DNA of 64,000 nt from Streptosporangium sp040640155 (GTDB lineage Bacteria > Actinomycetota > Actinomycetes > Streptosporangiales > Streptosporangiaceae), in NCBI RefSeq assembly GCF_040640155.1, contig NZ_JBFABE010000012.1, positions 1 to 64,000 on the forward strand. The letters are read 5' to 3'. A program made the translations under genes and the position numbers. A model generated the notes under the pieces. The model ran no database searches and was not told the origin of the DNA. It saw only the letters and a list, made by a program, of their open reading frames with translations. Numbering within the stretch: the stretch's first letter is position 1; the number at the start of each line of letters is the position of its first letter. Below, piece after piece: positions 16,897 to 27,300 of the stretch.

Positions 16897-18093
16897 TCAG
16901 CCGGCCGAGGTGAGCAGCGGCAGGCTCCGTACCCCGGTCAGGTTGGGGCTGGCCAGGAACCGCGGCGGCTCGTCCGGGTCGGTGCGCAGGCGGGGGAAGC
17001 GGTCGAGCAGCATGCCGAGCGCGACCCGGCCCTCCAGGCGGGCCAGTGGCGCACCGAGGCAGAAGTGGATCCCCCGGCCGAAGGCGAGGTGCGGGTTGGG
17101 GTCGCGGGTGGGGTCGAAGACGCCGGGGTCGGCGAACTGGCGCGGGTCGCGGTTGGCCGCCGCGACCCAGACCATGAGCAGTTCTCCCGCGGGCACGTGC
17201 TCGCCGCCGAGCTCGACGTCGACGTCGGTGACCCGGCCGAGGGTGGCGAACGGGCTGAAGAAGCGCAGGGACTCCTCGATCACCGCGGGAATCGTCGACC
17301 GGTCCTCCCGGACCCGGCCGAACCACTCCGGGTGGGCGTCCAGGCAGAGCACCGTGTTGCCCAGCAGCATGGTGGTGGTGATGTGCCCGGCCAGCAGCAG
17401 GAGGTTCGCGAAGTTCACCACTTCTGTCCGGGTGAGGCGCTCGCCGTCCACCTCGGCCTCGACGAGTTTGGTGAGCAGGTCCGCACGCGGCCTGCGCCGC
17501 CGCTCCTCGACGTGCTCGCCCAGGTAGTCGGTCAGGTGCGCGACCTGCTCCCTGACGTGGGCCAGGTCGCGCACCTGCTCCTCGCTCTGGTCGCGGAGCG
17601 AGAACTGCCGGGAGCTGTCGAAGATGCCGTCCACCCACTGCTTGAACAGGTGGCGGTCGCCGGCGGGCACGCCCAGCAGCTCCGCGATGACGATGACCGG
17701 CAGCGGGTAGGCGAGGTCGGCCACCAGTTCGAGCCGGTCCCGCCCGTCCAGCGCGTCCAGCAGCTCGCCGGTCACCTCGGCGATCCGCGGTTCGAGGTCG
17801 GCGACGACCTTGGGGGTGAAGGCGTGGCTGACGAGCTTGCGGAGCTTGCCGTGCACGGGCGGGTCCATCTGCACCAGGTTGCCCTCGGTGGGCTCCCTCA
17901 TCCCCTCGGGCAGCGTCCGGGCGGTGTCGGAGGAGAACGTCTTCGGGTCCCCGAGGATCCGCATCACCTCGGGGTAGCCGTAGACGTTCCACATCCCGGT
18001 GGTCTCGTCGAACCGGACCGGCCGGTCCGGGTGGCGGTCACGCAGCCAGAAGTGCCCCTCGTGCAGGCCCCATGCGTCGGCGGTGGTGGTCAT
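16897..18093 (-). CDS. cytochrome P450
   Basis: A 398-residue soluble bacterial P450 monooxygenase. Motifs: DPPVHGKLRKLVSHAFT, I-helix LLLLAGHITTTMLL, K-helix ExxR as EESLR, and the heme loop FGRGIHFCLGAPLARLEGR with proximal Cys345. The I-helix has Ile where most members have Glu or Asp (AGxE/DTT becomes AGHITT), so the usual acid-alcohol pair for proton delivery lacks its acid. The ATG lies 31 bases after the stop of the upstream TetR gene, indicating a two-gene operon controlled by that regulator. No ferredoxin gene is adjacent. Similar to CYP107-like biosynthetic or catabolic enzymes; substrate unknown. Confidence 0.94.
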   Translation of the reverse strand: MTTTADAWGLHEGHFWLRDRHPDRPVRFDETTGMWNVYGYPEVMRILGDPKTFSSDTARTLPEGMREPTEGNLVQMDPPVHGKLRKLVSHAFTPKVVADLEPRIAEVTGELLDALDGRDRLELVADLAYPLPVIVIAELLGVPAGDRHLFKQWVDGIFDSSRQFSLRDQSEEQVRDLAHVREQVAHLTDYLGEHVEERRRRPRADLLTKLVEAEVDGERLTRTEVVNFANLLLLAGHITTTMLLGNTVLCLDAHPEWFGRVREDRSTIPAVIEESLRFFSPFATLGRVTDVDVELGGEHVPAGELLMVWVAAANRDPRQFADPGVFDPTRDPNPHLAFGRGIHFCLGAPLARLEGRVALGMLLDRFPRLRTDPDEPPRFLASPNLTGVRSLPLLTSAG

Positions 18094-18124
18094 GGCGTGC
18101 CTTCCTGGTCGGGACGGGCCCGGG

Positions 18125-18820
18125 TCAGCCGGGCTCGTCCGGGCGTTCGTACGCGTAGATCCACTTACGGAAGGGCGGGATCAGGTCCTCGATGATCGCG
18201 ATCATCTCGGAGGTCGCGTCGGCCAGTTCCCGATCACCCGGCGGTACGGCGGGCTCCAGGGCGTGCCTGACGACGTGGGCGAGCGACTCCGCCCTGGCCG
18301 CCGCGTCCATCGGCTCCTCGGAACGGTGGACGTGGAAGCCGGTCGTCACCGCGCCGAAGGTGAACGCCGGGTTCGGCACGTCGGCGCGGAACAGGCCGTG
18401 CCGGGTCATCAGGTCGTGGAACCGCTCGGCGATGAGCAGCTCGTGGCCCCGCAGGGAGGCGTCGGCCCGCGTCGCGTGCGTCCCCTCCGTGAAACCGGCG
18501 ACCATCGCCCCCAGCACCGGCCTGCGGGCGACGGCCAGGAACGTGGAGGAGACCAGGCGGTGCGGCAGCAGGGTGCGCGGGTCCCGGCGCAGCTCGTCGA
18601 GGAGTTCCTCCAGGTACGCGATGGACTCGCGCAGCAGCACGGCCTCGAAGAGCTGCTGCTTGGTCCGCCAGTGGAGGTAGACCGTGCCCTTGCCGATCCC
18701 GGTCTCCCGGGCGACGTCCTCGACCGTCACCTTGCGGTAACCGTGGCGTACGAGCAGCCCGCCCGCCGCGTCGAGGATCCGGTCGGCACGGCCGCCCGCC
18801 CGCCCGGCCTTCTCCCGCAC
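18125..18820 (-). CDS. TetR-family regulator of the P450 operon
   Basis: A 231-residue regulator. The N-terminal helix-turn-helix is clear: ILDAAGGLLVRHGYRKVTVEDVARETGIGKGTVYLHWRTKQQLFEAV (residues about 15-62; key parts TVEDVA and GKGTVYLHW). The remainder is a helical ligand domain without a named family. GTG start with GAGGGA five bases upstream. It is the first gene of an operon with the P450, and an inverted repeat 22-46 bases upstream of its start is a good operator, so it probably represses itself and the P450 until a ligand, perhaps the P450 substrate, is bound. Confidence 0.92.
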   Translation of the reverse strand: MREKAGRAGGRADRILDAAGGLLVRHGYRKVTVEDVARETGIGKGTVYLHWRTKQQLFEAVLLRESIAYLEELLDELRRDPRTLLPHRLVSSTFLAVARRPVLGAMVAGFTEGTHATRADASLRGHELLIAERFHDLMTRHGLFRADVPNPAFTFGAVTTGFHVHRSEEPMDAAARAESLAHVVRHALEPAVPPGDRELADATSEMIAIIEDLIPPFRKWIYAYERPDEPG

Positions 18821-18841
18821 CCGTTCCCTCCTTCTGACTTT

Positions 18842-18866
18842 TTGACCGATTATGAAATCCGGTCAA
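18842..18866. promoter_or_regulatory. inverted repeat, probable TetR operator
   Basis: TTGACCG (18842-18848) and CGGTCAA (18860-18866) form a perfect 7-bp dyad with an 11-base AT-rich centre, just upstream of the TetR/P450 operon. CGGTCAA read on the reverse strand also supplies a TTGACC -35-like element. Confidence 0.65.
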
Positions 18867-19043
18867 CACGTCAACGGTAACCTTCGTCCCGGCACCGGAC
18901 AAGCCCCCACGCCGGACGGGCGACCGGCGTCGGCCCGGACCTGACGGCACGTTTCACACCGCGTCGCGTCGTGTCGTGTCACGGGCCCGGGTGGTCGCGG
19001 GCTCGGGCGCCGGTGAGGAGGGCACGGGTCACGGACGGGCTCG

Positions 19044-19970
19044 TCAGGCCCGCTCCGGGGTGGGGCGGTGCAGGACGACCGCCAGCACGACGAGCGCGAC
19101 CCCGGCCAGTTCGACGGCCGAGGGGAACTGCCGGAGCACCACGACGCCGATCACCGTGGCCGTGGCCGGAAGCACCGCCACCAGCAGCGCGTAGGTGGAA
19201 CGGGCCATCCGTGCCATGGCGAGCTGGTCGCAGACGTACGGGATCACCGACGAGCAGATCCCGACCCCGATCCCGGCGGCGAGCACCACCGGATCGGTGA
19301 GCGCGGGAGCGATCCACCGGAACGCCACCGGCGCGACGAGGACCGAGGCGACGAGCATGGCCGCGGCCAGCGCGTCGATGCCCCCGACGTCACCGGCGGA
19401 GTCACCACCGGCGTCGCCGGAGTCACCACCGCCGCCGGTGGTGCCGAGCCGCTGTGACATGCGATGGGCCAGCACGATGTAGGCGGCGAACAGCAGCGCG
19501 TTGGCGAACGCGAACACGAGGCCGAGCCCCTCCCCGACCGGCCGGACGTCGGTCAGCGTGTAGACGCCGCCGACGGCCGCCACGAGCGCCAGGAGGTTTC
19601 GGGCGGTCCGGGCGCCGAGCGCGGCCAGCGCGATGACGGGCAGGAACTCGATCGCGGCGACGGTCCCCAGCGGGACGCGGTCGATCGCCAGGTAGAAACA
19701 GACGTTCATGGCGGCCAGTACCGCGCCCCAGGCGACGATCGTCCGGCGTCCCCGGGCGTCGAGGCGGGCCAGGGTCCGCCAGGGGCGGCGCCAGAGCGCG
19801 AAGACCAGCGCGGCGCTCCAGATCCTCAGGCCCGCGACCCCGAGGGGCGCGAGCCTGGCGAACAGCAGCACGGCGAAGGCCGGGCCGAGGTAGTGAAAGA
19901 CGGCGCTCCCCATGAAATAGGACCACGGAGGCACCGTCGCGACGAGGGCACGGGGGCCCGTGGACGACAT
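19044..19970 (-). CDS. EamA/DMT-superfamily transporter
   Basis: A 308-residue inner-membrane protein with about ten hydrophobic helices arranged as two EamA repeats (for example FYLAIDRVPLGTVAAIEFLPVIALAAL in the first and RSTYALLVAVLPATATVIGVVVL in the second). A Gly/Asp-rich cytoplasmic loop (GGGGDSGDAGGDSAG) separates the halves. Members export amino acids, sugars or metabolites. It is divergent from an Lrp/AsnC gene with only 35 bases between start codons, a common arrangement for amino-acid exporters controlled by that regulator. Substrate not identifiable. Confidence 0.9.
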   Translation of the reverse strand: MSSTGPRALVATVPPWSYFMGSAVFHYLGPAFAVLLFARLAPLGVAGLRIWSAALVFALWRRPWRTLARLDARGRRTIVAWGAVLAAMNVCFYLAIDRVPLGTVAAIEFLPVIALAALGARTARNLLALVAAVGGVYTLTDVRPVGEGLGLVFAFANALLFAAYIVLAHRMSQRLGTTGGGGDSGDAGGDSAGDVGGIDALAAAMLVASVLVAPVAFRWIAPALTDPVVLAAGIGVGICSSVIPYVCDQLAMARMARSTYALLVAVLPATATVIGVVVLRQFPSAVELAGVALVVLAVVLHRPTPERA

Positions 19971-20005
19971 GCCGTCAATCGTCGGCCGGACCGTAGATTG
20001 GGGAA

Positions 20006-20488
20006 ATGGCGAATCGAAGGATCAGGCCCGGGCGGGCGTACGAACCCAAGGGAATGGACGACCTGGACCTTCGCATCCTCACCGAGCTGCAGAGCGACGC
20101 CAGGGTCGGCTTCGCCGAGCTGGGCCGCAGGGTCGGCCTGTCGGCGCCCGCGGTGGCCGACCGGGTACGGCGGCTGGAGGAGACCGGCGTGATCACCGGC
20201 TATCGCGCCGAGGTCGACCCGCGCGCCCTGGGGTTTCCCGTCACGGTGATGGTCCGGATCCGCCCGGCGGTCCGGGAGCTGCAACGCATCGCCAAGATCG
20301 CCAAAGAGGTCCCGCAGATCGTCGAATGCCACCGCATGACCGGCGACGACTGCTTCTTCTTCGTGATGCACCTGCGCACGGTCGCCGAGCTGGAGCCGAT
20401 CCTCGACCTGTTCACCCCCTACGGCCACACGACGACGTCCCTCGTCCACACCTCTCCCGTGCCGCGCCGCCCCCTGCCCCTGGGCTGA
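20006..20488 (+). CDS. Lrp/AsnC-family regulator
   Basis: A 160-residue feast/famine regulator. The helix-turn-helix is MDDLDLRILTELQSDARVG ... LSAPAVADRVRRLEETGVITGY (residues 17-62), followed by an alpha/beta sandwich ligand domain (FPVTVMVRIRPAV, ECHRMTGDDCFFFVMHL). The ATG at 20006 has only GGGGA close by; the ATG at 20054 gives a more canonical family start and may be the true one. It is divergent from the EamA transporter, which it most likely controls in response to an amino acid. Confidence 0.92.
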   Translation: MANRRIRPGRAYEPKGMDDLDLRILTELQSDARVGFAELGRRVGLSAPAVADRVRRLEETGVITGYRAEVDPRALGFPVTVMVRIRPAVRELQRIAKIAKEVPQIVECHRMTGDDCFFFVMHLRTVAELEPILDLFTPYGHTTTSLVHTSPVPRRPLPLG

Positions 20489-20521
20489 GCGCCCCTCCCC
20501 GGAGGCCGCCGGGGTCCGGGG

Positions 20522-23500
20522 TCAGCCGAGACGGGGCACGGACTCGACGAGGGCGACGAGCCCGCGCTCGTCGAGCAGGTCGACCGGCCGGACGGTCTCG
20601 TTGAGCAGGACGTAGTGGAAGGCGGCGCTCACCTGCGCCAGGGGGACGCCCGCCAGGTGGGACCAGGCCAGCCGGTAGGCGGCGAGCTGGACGGAGGCCG
20701 CGGCCTCGGCCTTCCCCCCGGCGGGGCGGCGGCCGGTCTTCCAGTCCACGACCTCGTAGCGGCCGTCGGACACCTGGAAGACCGCGTCCATCCGGCCCCG
20801 GACCACCCGGTCGGCGATCATCGTCTCGAAGGGCACCTCGACGTCCAGCGGTTCCCGCTCCACCCATTCGCTCTCCTCGAAGCGGGCGCGCAGCTCGTCG
20901 AGGTGGGCGTCGGTCTCCTCGAAGTCGTCGGACGCGCCGGGCAGCTCGAACTCGTCCATCAGTCGCTGCTGGCCCCAGCGCCCCTCCAGCCAGCGGTGGA
21001 AGGAGGTGCCCCGGCGGGCCAGCGGGGCGGGCTTCTTGGGCACCGGACGCCGGATCTGCCTGGCCAGCGCCTTGGGGTCGGAGGCCAGCGTGACCAGGGC
21101 GGAGACGGTCAGGTGGGCGGGCAGCTCCACCCGTCCGGTACCGCGCCGCCGGTTCAGCTCCCGCTCCCTGAGCAGCAGCTCGATGTCGCGCTCCCACGCC
21201 TTCGCGCGTTCCCTGTCCCATCCCCGCAGGTCGGCCACGGGCACCGGCCGCTGCTCGTCGGACTCGAAGGCCGCGGGCGCCGTCCGCTCCACCGCCGCGA
21301 GCGGCGCGTCCCCGTCCGCGGGGACGCCCTCCTCCGCGGTCGCGGGGACACCCGTCCCGGCGGTCGCGGGGACCGCTCCCGCGTCGGCGCGGGTGACGTC
21401 CCGGGACGGGGGGACGGGCGGTGTCGCCTCGCCCCCGGGATCCCCACGCTCTCCGGGATCCCCGGCGAACGCGTCCTGCGGGCCGTCCGGGAAGGGCACC
21501 TCCTCGGGGTCGTCCCCGAAGGACCCGTCGTCCGGGGCGTCGGGGAAGGGAACGTCGGTGAAGGGCGCGTCGGGAAAGGGCACGTCGGACAGGGGGACGT
21601 CCTCGTACACCGGCCCGGAACCGGCCGCCACCGTCCGCGCGGCCCCCGGAGAGCCGGGAGGCCCAGCCGAACCCGCGGAGCCCGCGGAGCTCGCGGAGCC
21701 CGCGGAGCCCGCGGAGCCCGCCGGCGTCGGAAGGCCCCCGGACCCGGGCGACCCGGGCGACCCGGGCGACCCGGGCGACCCGGAGGCGGCGCGTACCCCC
21801 TCCTCCGCCAGGGCGGCCAGGGCCGCCTCGACCATGGTCGCGCCGTCCAGCACGGCGGCGTAGCGGACGTCGTCCGGCGCGATCGGCCAGGCGGACTCGG
21901 CCGGCTCGGCCAGCAGCGGGTTGGTGGCGCCCTCCTCCGGCTCCGGCGCCCAGAACGCCACCCGCCCGCAGGTCTCGCGGATCTCCACCAGGAAGTCGGA
22001 CGGCTCCAGCGGCTTGGCCGCGCTGCCCCACCGGTACCCCGAGGCGATCAGCAGGTAGTGCGCGCGGGTGACGGCGACGTAGGCCAGGCGGCGCTCCTCC
22101 AGCAGGTCGCGGTCGCGGCAGCGCTCGTCGAAGTCGGCCAGCTCCTCCTTGCTCAGTCCGGTCAGGACGGGCAGGTCGGAGGTGTCGCCGCGCAGCGGGT
22201 AGGGCAGCTTGCGGGGGTTCTCGGTCCACTTGGGACTGGTCGCGGGACGGGCCGGGAACATGGTGCCGACGGTGAGCGTCCCGGCCTTCGACAACGCCTG
22301 GGACAGGCCGGGCACCACGACCACCGGCCACTCCAGGCCCTTGGAGGCGTGCACGGTCATCAGCTTGACGCTGTTGCTCTCGCCCACCCGCCCGGCGTCC
22401 AGGCCGTTCTCCTCCTCGTCGGCGGCCTTGAGGAACGCCAGGAACGCGCCCAGCGTCGGGTCCTCGGAGTCCCCGGCGAAGCGGGAGGAGGCGTCCAGGA
22501 AGGCGTCCAGGTCGGCGCGGGCGGCGAACGGGCCGACGGCCGTGCCCCGGGCCGCCACCTCGATGTCCAGGCCGAGCCGGCGCTCGACCTCCTGGATCAG
22601 GTCCGGGAGCGGCTGGCCGGTATGGGCGCGCAGCAGGCGCAGCTCCTGGGCCAGGGCGACGAGCCGGACCCGCGCCAGCGGGGAGAACAGGTCCTGCCAC
22701 TCGGGGCGGTCGGGCAGCTCGTCGAGGGCGTCGATGAGGCTGCCGCGCTCCTCGGCCATGTCCGCCACCACCTGGTCCAGCGGGTCGGCCACCGGGGAGG
22801 CGCCCTCGCGGGTCTCGCGGTTCAGCTCGCGGGCCCGCTCGCCCAGCTCCCGCAGGTCGGCCGGGGCGATCCTCCAGCGGGGGCCCGACAGCAGCCGTAC
22901 CAGGGCGTCCCCGGCGCTCGGGTCGTAGATCACCCGCAGCGTGGAGACGATGTCGGCCACCTCGGGCACGGTGAGCAGGCCGCCCAGCCCGACGATCTCG
23001 ACCGGGATGCCGCGCGACTCCAGCGCCCGGCGCAACGCGGGGAACTGCGAGCGCTTGCGCGCCAGGATCGCCACGTCGTGGGGCTGGAGCGCCTGCGGGC
23101 CGCCCCAGACGCTCTGCTTGGCCCGCTTGCGCTCCCCCTCGCCCCAGGGCATTCCGTCGGGCGCGCTCTCGGCGCCCAGCACCCGGGCGATGCCGGCGGC
23201 GACCCAGTCCGCCTCGTCGTCGGCGGTCTCGTGGAAGGCGCACACCACCCGGCCGCGCTCGACCCGGTTGCCGCCGGGCACCAGGACCGGCACCTCCCTG
23301 GCCTCCATCCGCAGCGGCAACTGGAGGCGGGCGGCGACGTCCAGCACGGCGTCGCCGTTGCGGAAGCTCACCGACAGGCGGCGGATCGGGGCGGGCTCCC
23401 CGGCGGGGGTCCTGAAGTCGCGCGGGAAGCGGGTCAGGTTGCCCGCCGAGGCGCCGCGCCAGCCGTAGATGGACTGGCAGGGGTCGCCCACGGCCGTCAC

Positions 23501-24367
23501 CGGGTGGCCGCCGCCGAACAGCGCGCGCAGCAGCACGAGCTGTGCGTGGCTGGTGTCCTGGTACTCGTCCAGCAGGACGACGGCGAACCGGCCGCGTTCG
23601 ATCTCGCCGACCTCGGCGTGCTTGGAGGCGATCCGGGCCGCCAGCGCCATCTGGTCGCCGTGGTCGACGACCTCCCGCCCCCGCTTGAGCCGGTCGTAGG
23701 CCTCCACCAGCGGCAGGAGCTGCTCCCTGGCCCGCTGGACGAGCAGCGGCCTGCGCTGGTCCTTGATCGGCGTGCCGGGCAGTTCGGCGAAGCGGGCGTC
23801 CAGCCAGGCGCCGACGTCGCGCACGTCCTTCGGGGTGCGCAGGTGCTCGGCCATCTCGCCGGCCAGCTCCAGCACCGCCCGGGTGACGGTCGCCGGGCTC
23901 CACTCGACCTCCGCCATCGGCCCGTCGTAGGAGCTGACGACCCGTACGGCGAGCTGCCAGGCGACGGCCGGGGAGATCAGGCGCATGGTCGGCTCCAGCG
24001 CCTCGCGCAGCGCGTGGTCGGTGACCAGGCGGGCCGCGTACGCGTGGTAGGTGGAGATGGTCGGCTCGCCCTCCATCTGCTGGGCGGGCACCTGGCCGGT
24101 CTCGACCAGGCCGGTGAGCCGCTCGCGCACCCGGGCGGCCAGCTCCCCGGCGGCCTTCCTGGTGAAGGTCAGGCCCAGCACCTGCTCGGGCCGGACCAGC
24201 CCGTTGGCCACCAGCCAGACGACGCGCCCGGCCATGGTCTCGCTCTTGCCGGAACCGGCCCCGGCCATCACGACCATCGGCTCCAGACCGGCCTCGATCA
24301 CGGCGGCCTGTTCCGGGGTCGGCGGCAGGATGCCCAGCTTGGCGGCCAGCTGGACCGGACTCAGCAC
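20522..24367 (-). CDS. adnB: AdnB-type helicase-nuclease subunit
   Basis: A 1281-residue subunit of the AdnAB motor-nuclease that resects double-strand ends in actinobacteria lacking AddAB. N-terminal UvrD-like motor: Walker A AGAGSGKS at residues 35-42, VVLLDEYQDTSHAQ, AVGDPCQSIYGWRGA, LMTVHASKGLEWP, LAYVAVTRAHYLL. C-terminal RecB-like nuclease with VVDWKTG near residue 1207. No iron-staple cysteines are visible in its nuclease. Between motor and nuclease is a large low-complexity linker (SPGSPGSPGSPG, PAGSAGSAGSASSAG, then DVPFPDAP repeats), which makes it about 180 residues longer than the mycobacterial protein. GTG start, 28 bases after the adnA stop. Subunit assignment follows the M. tuberculosis gene order. 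Confidence 0.9.
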   Translation of the reverse strand: MLSPVQLAAKLGILPPTPEQAAVIEAGLEPMVVMAGAGSGKSETMAGRVVWLVANGLVRPEQVLGLTFTRKAAGELAARVRERLTGLVETGQVPAQQMEGEPTISTYHAYAARLVTDHALREALEPTMRLISPAVAWQLAVRVVSSYDGPMAEVEWSPATVTRAVLELAGEMAEHLRTPKDVRDVGAWLDARFAELPGTPIKDQRRPLLVQRAREQLLPLVEAYDRLKRGREVVDHGDQMALAARIASKHAEVGEIERGRFAVVLLDEYQDTSHAQLVLLRALFGGGHPVTAVGDPCQSIYGWRGASAGNLTRFPRDFRTPAGEPAPIRRLSVSFRNGDAVLDVAARLQLPLRMEAREVPVLVPGGNRVERGRVVCAFHETADDEADWVAAGIARVLGAESAPDGMPWGEGERKRAKQSVWGGPQALQPHDVAILARKRSQFPALRRALESRGIPVEIVGLGGLLTVPEVADIVSTLRVIYDPSAGDALVRLLSGPRWRIAPADLRELGERARELNRETREGASPVADPLDQVVADMAEERGSLIDALDELPDRPEWQDLFSPLARVRLVALAQELRLLRAHTGQPLPDLIQEVERRLGLDIEVAARGTAVGPFAARADLDAFLDASSRFAGDSEDPTLGAFLAFLKAADEEENGLDAGRVGESNSVKLMTVHASKGLEWPVVVVPGLSQALSKAGTLTVGTMFPARPATSPKWTENPRKLPYPLRGDTSDLPVLTGLSKEELADFDERCRDRDLLEERRLAYVAVTRAHYLLIASGYRWGSAAKPLEPSDFLVEIRETCGRVAFWAPEPEEGATNPLLAEPAESAWPIAPDDVRYAAVLDGATMVEAALAALAEEGVRAASGSPGSPGSPGSPGSGGLPTPAGSAGSAGSASSAGSAGSAGPPGSPGAARTVAAGSGPVYEDVPLSDVPFPDAPFTDVPFPDAPDDGSFGDDPEEVPFPDGPQDAFAGDPGERGDPGGEATPPVPPSRDVTRADAGAVPATAGTGVPATAEEGVPADGDAPLAAVERTAPAAFESDEQRPVPVADLRGWDRERAKAWERDIELLLRERELNRRRGTGRVELPAHLTVSALVTLASDPKALARQIRRPVPKKPAPLARRGTSFHRWLEGRWGQQRLMDEFELPGASDDFEETDAHLDELRARFEESEWVEREPLDVEVPFETMIADRVVRGRMDAVFQVSDGRYEVVDWKTGRRPAGGKAEAAASVQLAAYRLAWSHLAGVPLAQVSAAFHYVLLNETVRPVDLLDERGLVALVESVPRLG

Positions 24368-24395
24368 GCGGCGCCCCCGCGGCGGTCGGCGGGCC

Positions 24396-27300
24396 TCAGC
24401 ACACCTGGTCCCCGTTCTTGCTGACCGGGCAGCTCGACCGCACGGCGCAGGTACGGCAGCCGTCGTTGGCCTTCGCCTGGAAGGAGGGCCCCGACATGCC
24501 GGTCGCGACGTCCTCGACCATGTCCCGGGCCCAGCCGGGGTCGGCGTCCTGTGACAGGGGCGGCTGCGCCTGCTCCTTGGCGCCCTTCCTGCCCGCGGCG
24601 TCGCCCACCTGGACCAGGGCGGCGCCGCCCGGCTCGGTCATGCCGTGCCGCTGGAAGGCGCCCAGCAGCGCGGCGAGCTGGTAGACCCCGAGCTGGGGGT
24701 GGCGCTCCAGGTCGGCGTCCTTCGGGCCGTTCTTGCCGGTCTTGATGTCGATGATCACCGCTCGGCCCTCGTCGTCACGCTCGACCCGGTCGACCCGGCC
24801 CTTGATCTGCACGTCCTCCGACACCATGGCCGTGAACGCCTCCTCCACACCGACCAGCTCGCGAGGATTCTCCTGGTGCCAGCGGACGAACTTGGAGATC
24901 ATCTCCTCGGCGACCCTGCGCTGCTTGCGGTTGTACCAGACGCCGCCGAAGTCGAGCTCGTGCCAGACGTCGTCCAGGCGCTTGCCGAGGGTCTCCTCGG
25001 TGGGCATGCCGGTCGCGGCGAGCACGGCCAGCGCGTGCACGACCGTGCCCAGGCCGCGCGCCACGTCGGTGCCGCCCGCGCCGACCGAGGTCTCCAGCAG
25101 CCAGCGCAGGCCGCACTTGCTGAAGCTCTCCACCGCCGAGGGCGAGACGCGCACGATGTCGTCGGGCCAGCTCAGCGGGCGGTCGTCGGACAGGGGGGTC
25201 AGGGCGTACCAGTCGTTGGGGTGGGCGCCGGGCACCCCGGCGGCGGCGAGCCTGGCCAGGTGCGCGGCGGCCGACCTGCGCAGCGGTTCGGGCCGGGTGG
25301 AGTCGGCGACCGCCGACCGCAGGTCCGCCACGAGCGCGGACATGCTCAGCCAGCGCGAGCGCTCGTCCACGCCGTTGTCGTCGGTGGAGCCGGGCACCAG
25401 CTCGGTCAGGAAGCGCGAGGGCCGCTCCTCGGTGTCGTCGCCGCCCACCGCGGTGACGACGAGCCGCCTTCTGGCCCGGGTCGCGGCCACGTAGAACAGC
25501 CGGCGCTCCTCGGCGAGCATCTGGGAGGCGAGCGCGGCGTGGACCGCGGCCGGGTTCTCGTGCTCGGAGCCCTCGGCCCTGGCGACCATGTCGTCGGTGC
25601 TCAGGATGGAGCCGCGCAGCCGCAGGTCCGGCCAGGCGCCCTCCTGCACCCCGGCGACGACCACCACGTCCCACTCCAGGCCCTTGGAGCGGTGCGCGGT
25701 CATGATGCGGACCGTGTCGCCGTCGGGGGCCCGTTCGGCCAGGGAGTCGCCGGGGATCTCCTGGGCGACGAGGTCCTCGACGAACACGTCCACCCCGGCG
25801 TGCGGGAGGCGGTCGACGAACCGGGCGGCCTGGTCGAAGAGCGCCACCACGGCGTCCAGGTCGCGGTCGGCCATGGCGCCCCTGACGCCGCCCCGCAGGC
25901 TGGTCTCGGTCCACCGGGAGGCCAGGCCGGTGGCCTGCCAGACGGCCCACAGCACGTCCTCGGCGGTGCCGCCGCGCCGTACGGCCTCGGTGGCGGCGGA
26001 GATCAGCCCGGCCACCCGCTCGGCGGGCGCGGCCACGTGCGGCTCGACCCGCACCAGCTCGCGCGCGTCCTTGAGCGCCGCCACCAGCAACTCACCCGAG
26101 GAACGCGGCCCGGCGGCCTCGCGCCCGAGGGAGAGGTCCGCCGCCTCGTCCGCCGTCGTGTCCGCCGTCGTGTCCGCCCCGTCCACCCGCTCGGCCGCCG
26201 GTACGGTCGCGGGCTCGGCCGCCGGTACGGCCGTCACCACGCTCGCGGGGCCGGCCACCGCGCCGATCGCCGACTCCGCCGCCCGCTCGACGGCGCCTCC
26301 CGCCACCGGCTCGGTCACCGACTCCTCCGCCGGACCGGCCATGTCCCCGGCCCCGCCCGCGTCCGCCGTCCCGGCGGCGCCCTCGACCCCGTCCCCGGCG
26401 TCCCCGGCGTCCCCGGCGTCCCCGGCGTCTTCTGTGTCCCCGGTGTCTTCTGTGTCTCCTGTCCGGTCCGTCGTACCGGTGCCGTCACCGCCCGCCGATC
26501 CGGCCCCCCGCCCCTCCGAGGTGCCGTCCGAGGTGCCGGCGGGAGTCCCGTCAGGGGTCCCGTCCGGCGGCACGGTGCCCGGGTGGGCCAGCGCCTCGTG
26601 CTCGGCGACCCGCAGGGCGCGGCGCAGCCGGCGCACACCGATCATGTCGGTGCCGCCGAGCGCGCCGGTCAGCAGTTCCTCGGCCAGCCCCTCGTCCAGG
26701 GTCTCCGGGTGCAGCGCCACCTGGATGAGCCGGATCAACGGCCTGACCCCCGGCTCCTGGAACGGCGGCACCTCGCCGCCGGTCACCATGACCGGCACCC
26801 CGGCGGTGACCAGGGCGCGGCGCAGCAACGGCACCTGACGCGTGGCGGAGCGCACCAGCACCGCCATCCGCGACCAGGGGACGCCGTCCAGCAGGTGCGC
26901 CCGGCGGAGCGTGTCGGCCACGATCGCCGCCTCCTGGGGGGTGCCGTCTGCCACCAGCACCTTCACGTCGCCGGGAACGGCCTCCGGCAGGGCGCGCAGG
27001 TCGCGGTGGGCGGCCCCGCCCGGGATCGCGGGCAGCCGGGCGGTGACCCGCCGGGTGGCCCGGAGCAGCTCGGCGCCGCTGCGGCGGCAGACGCGCAGCG
27101 CGACGACCGGCGCCTTCGCCCCGGCGGCGTCGCGGAAGCGGTCGGGGAAGTTCATGATCCCCCGGACGTCGGCGCCCCGGAACCCGTAGATCGACTGGTC
27201 CGGGTCGCCGACCACGACCAGGTCGCGCCCCTCCCCGGCGAGCTGCCGGAGCAGGAACTCCTGCGCCGGGTCGGTGTCCTGGTACTCGTCGACGAAGACC

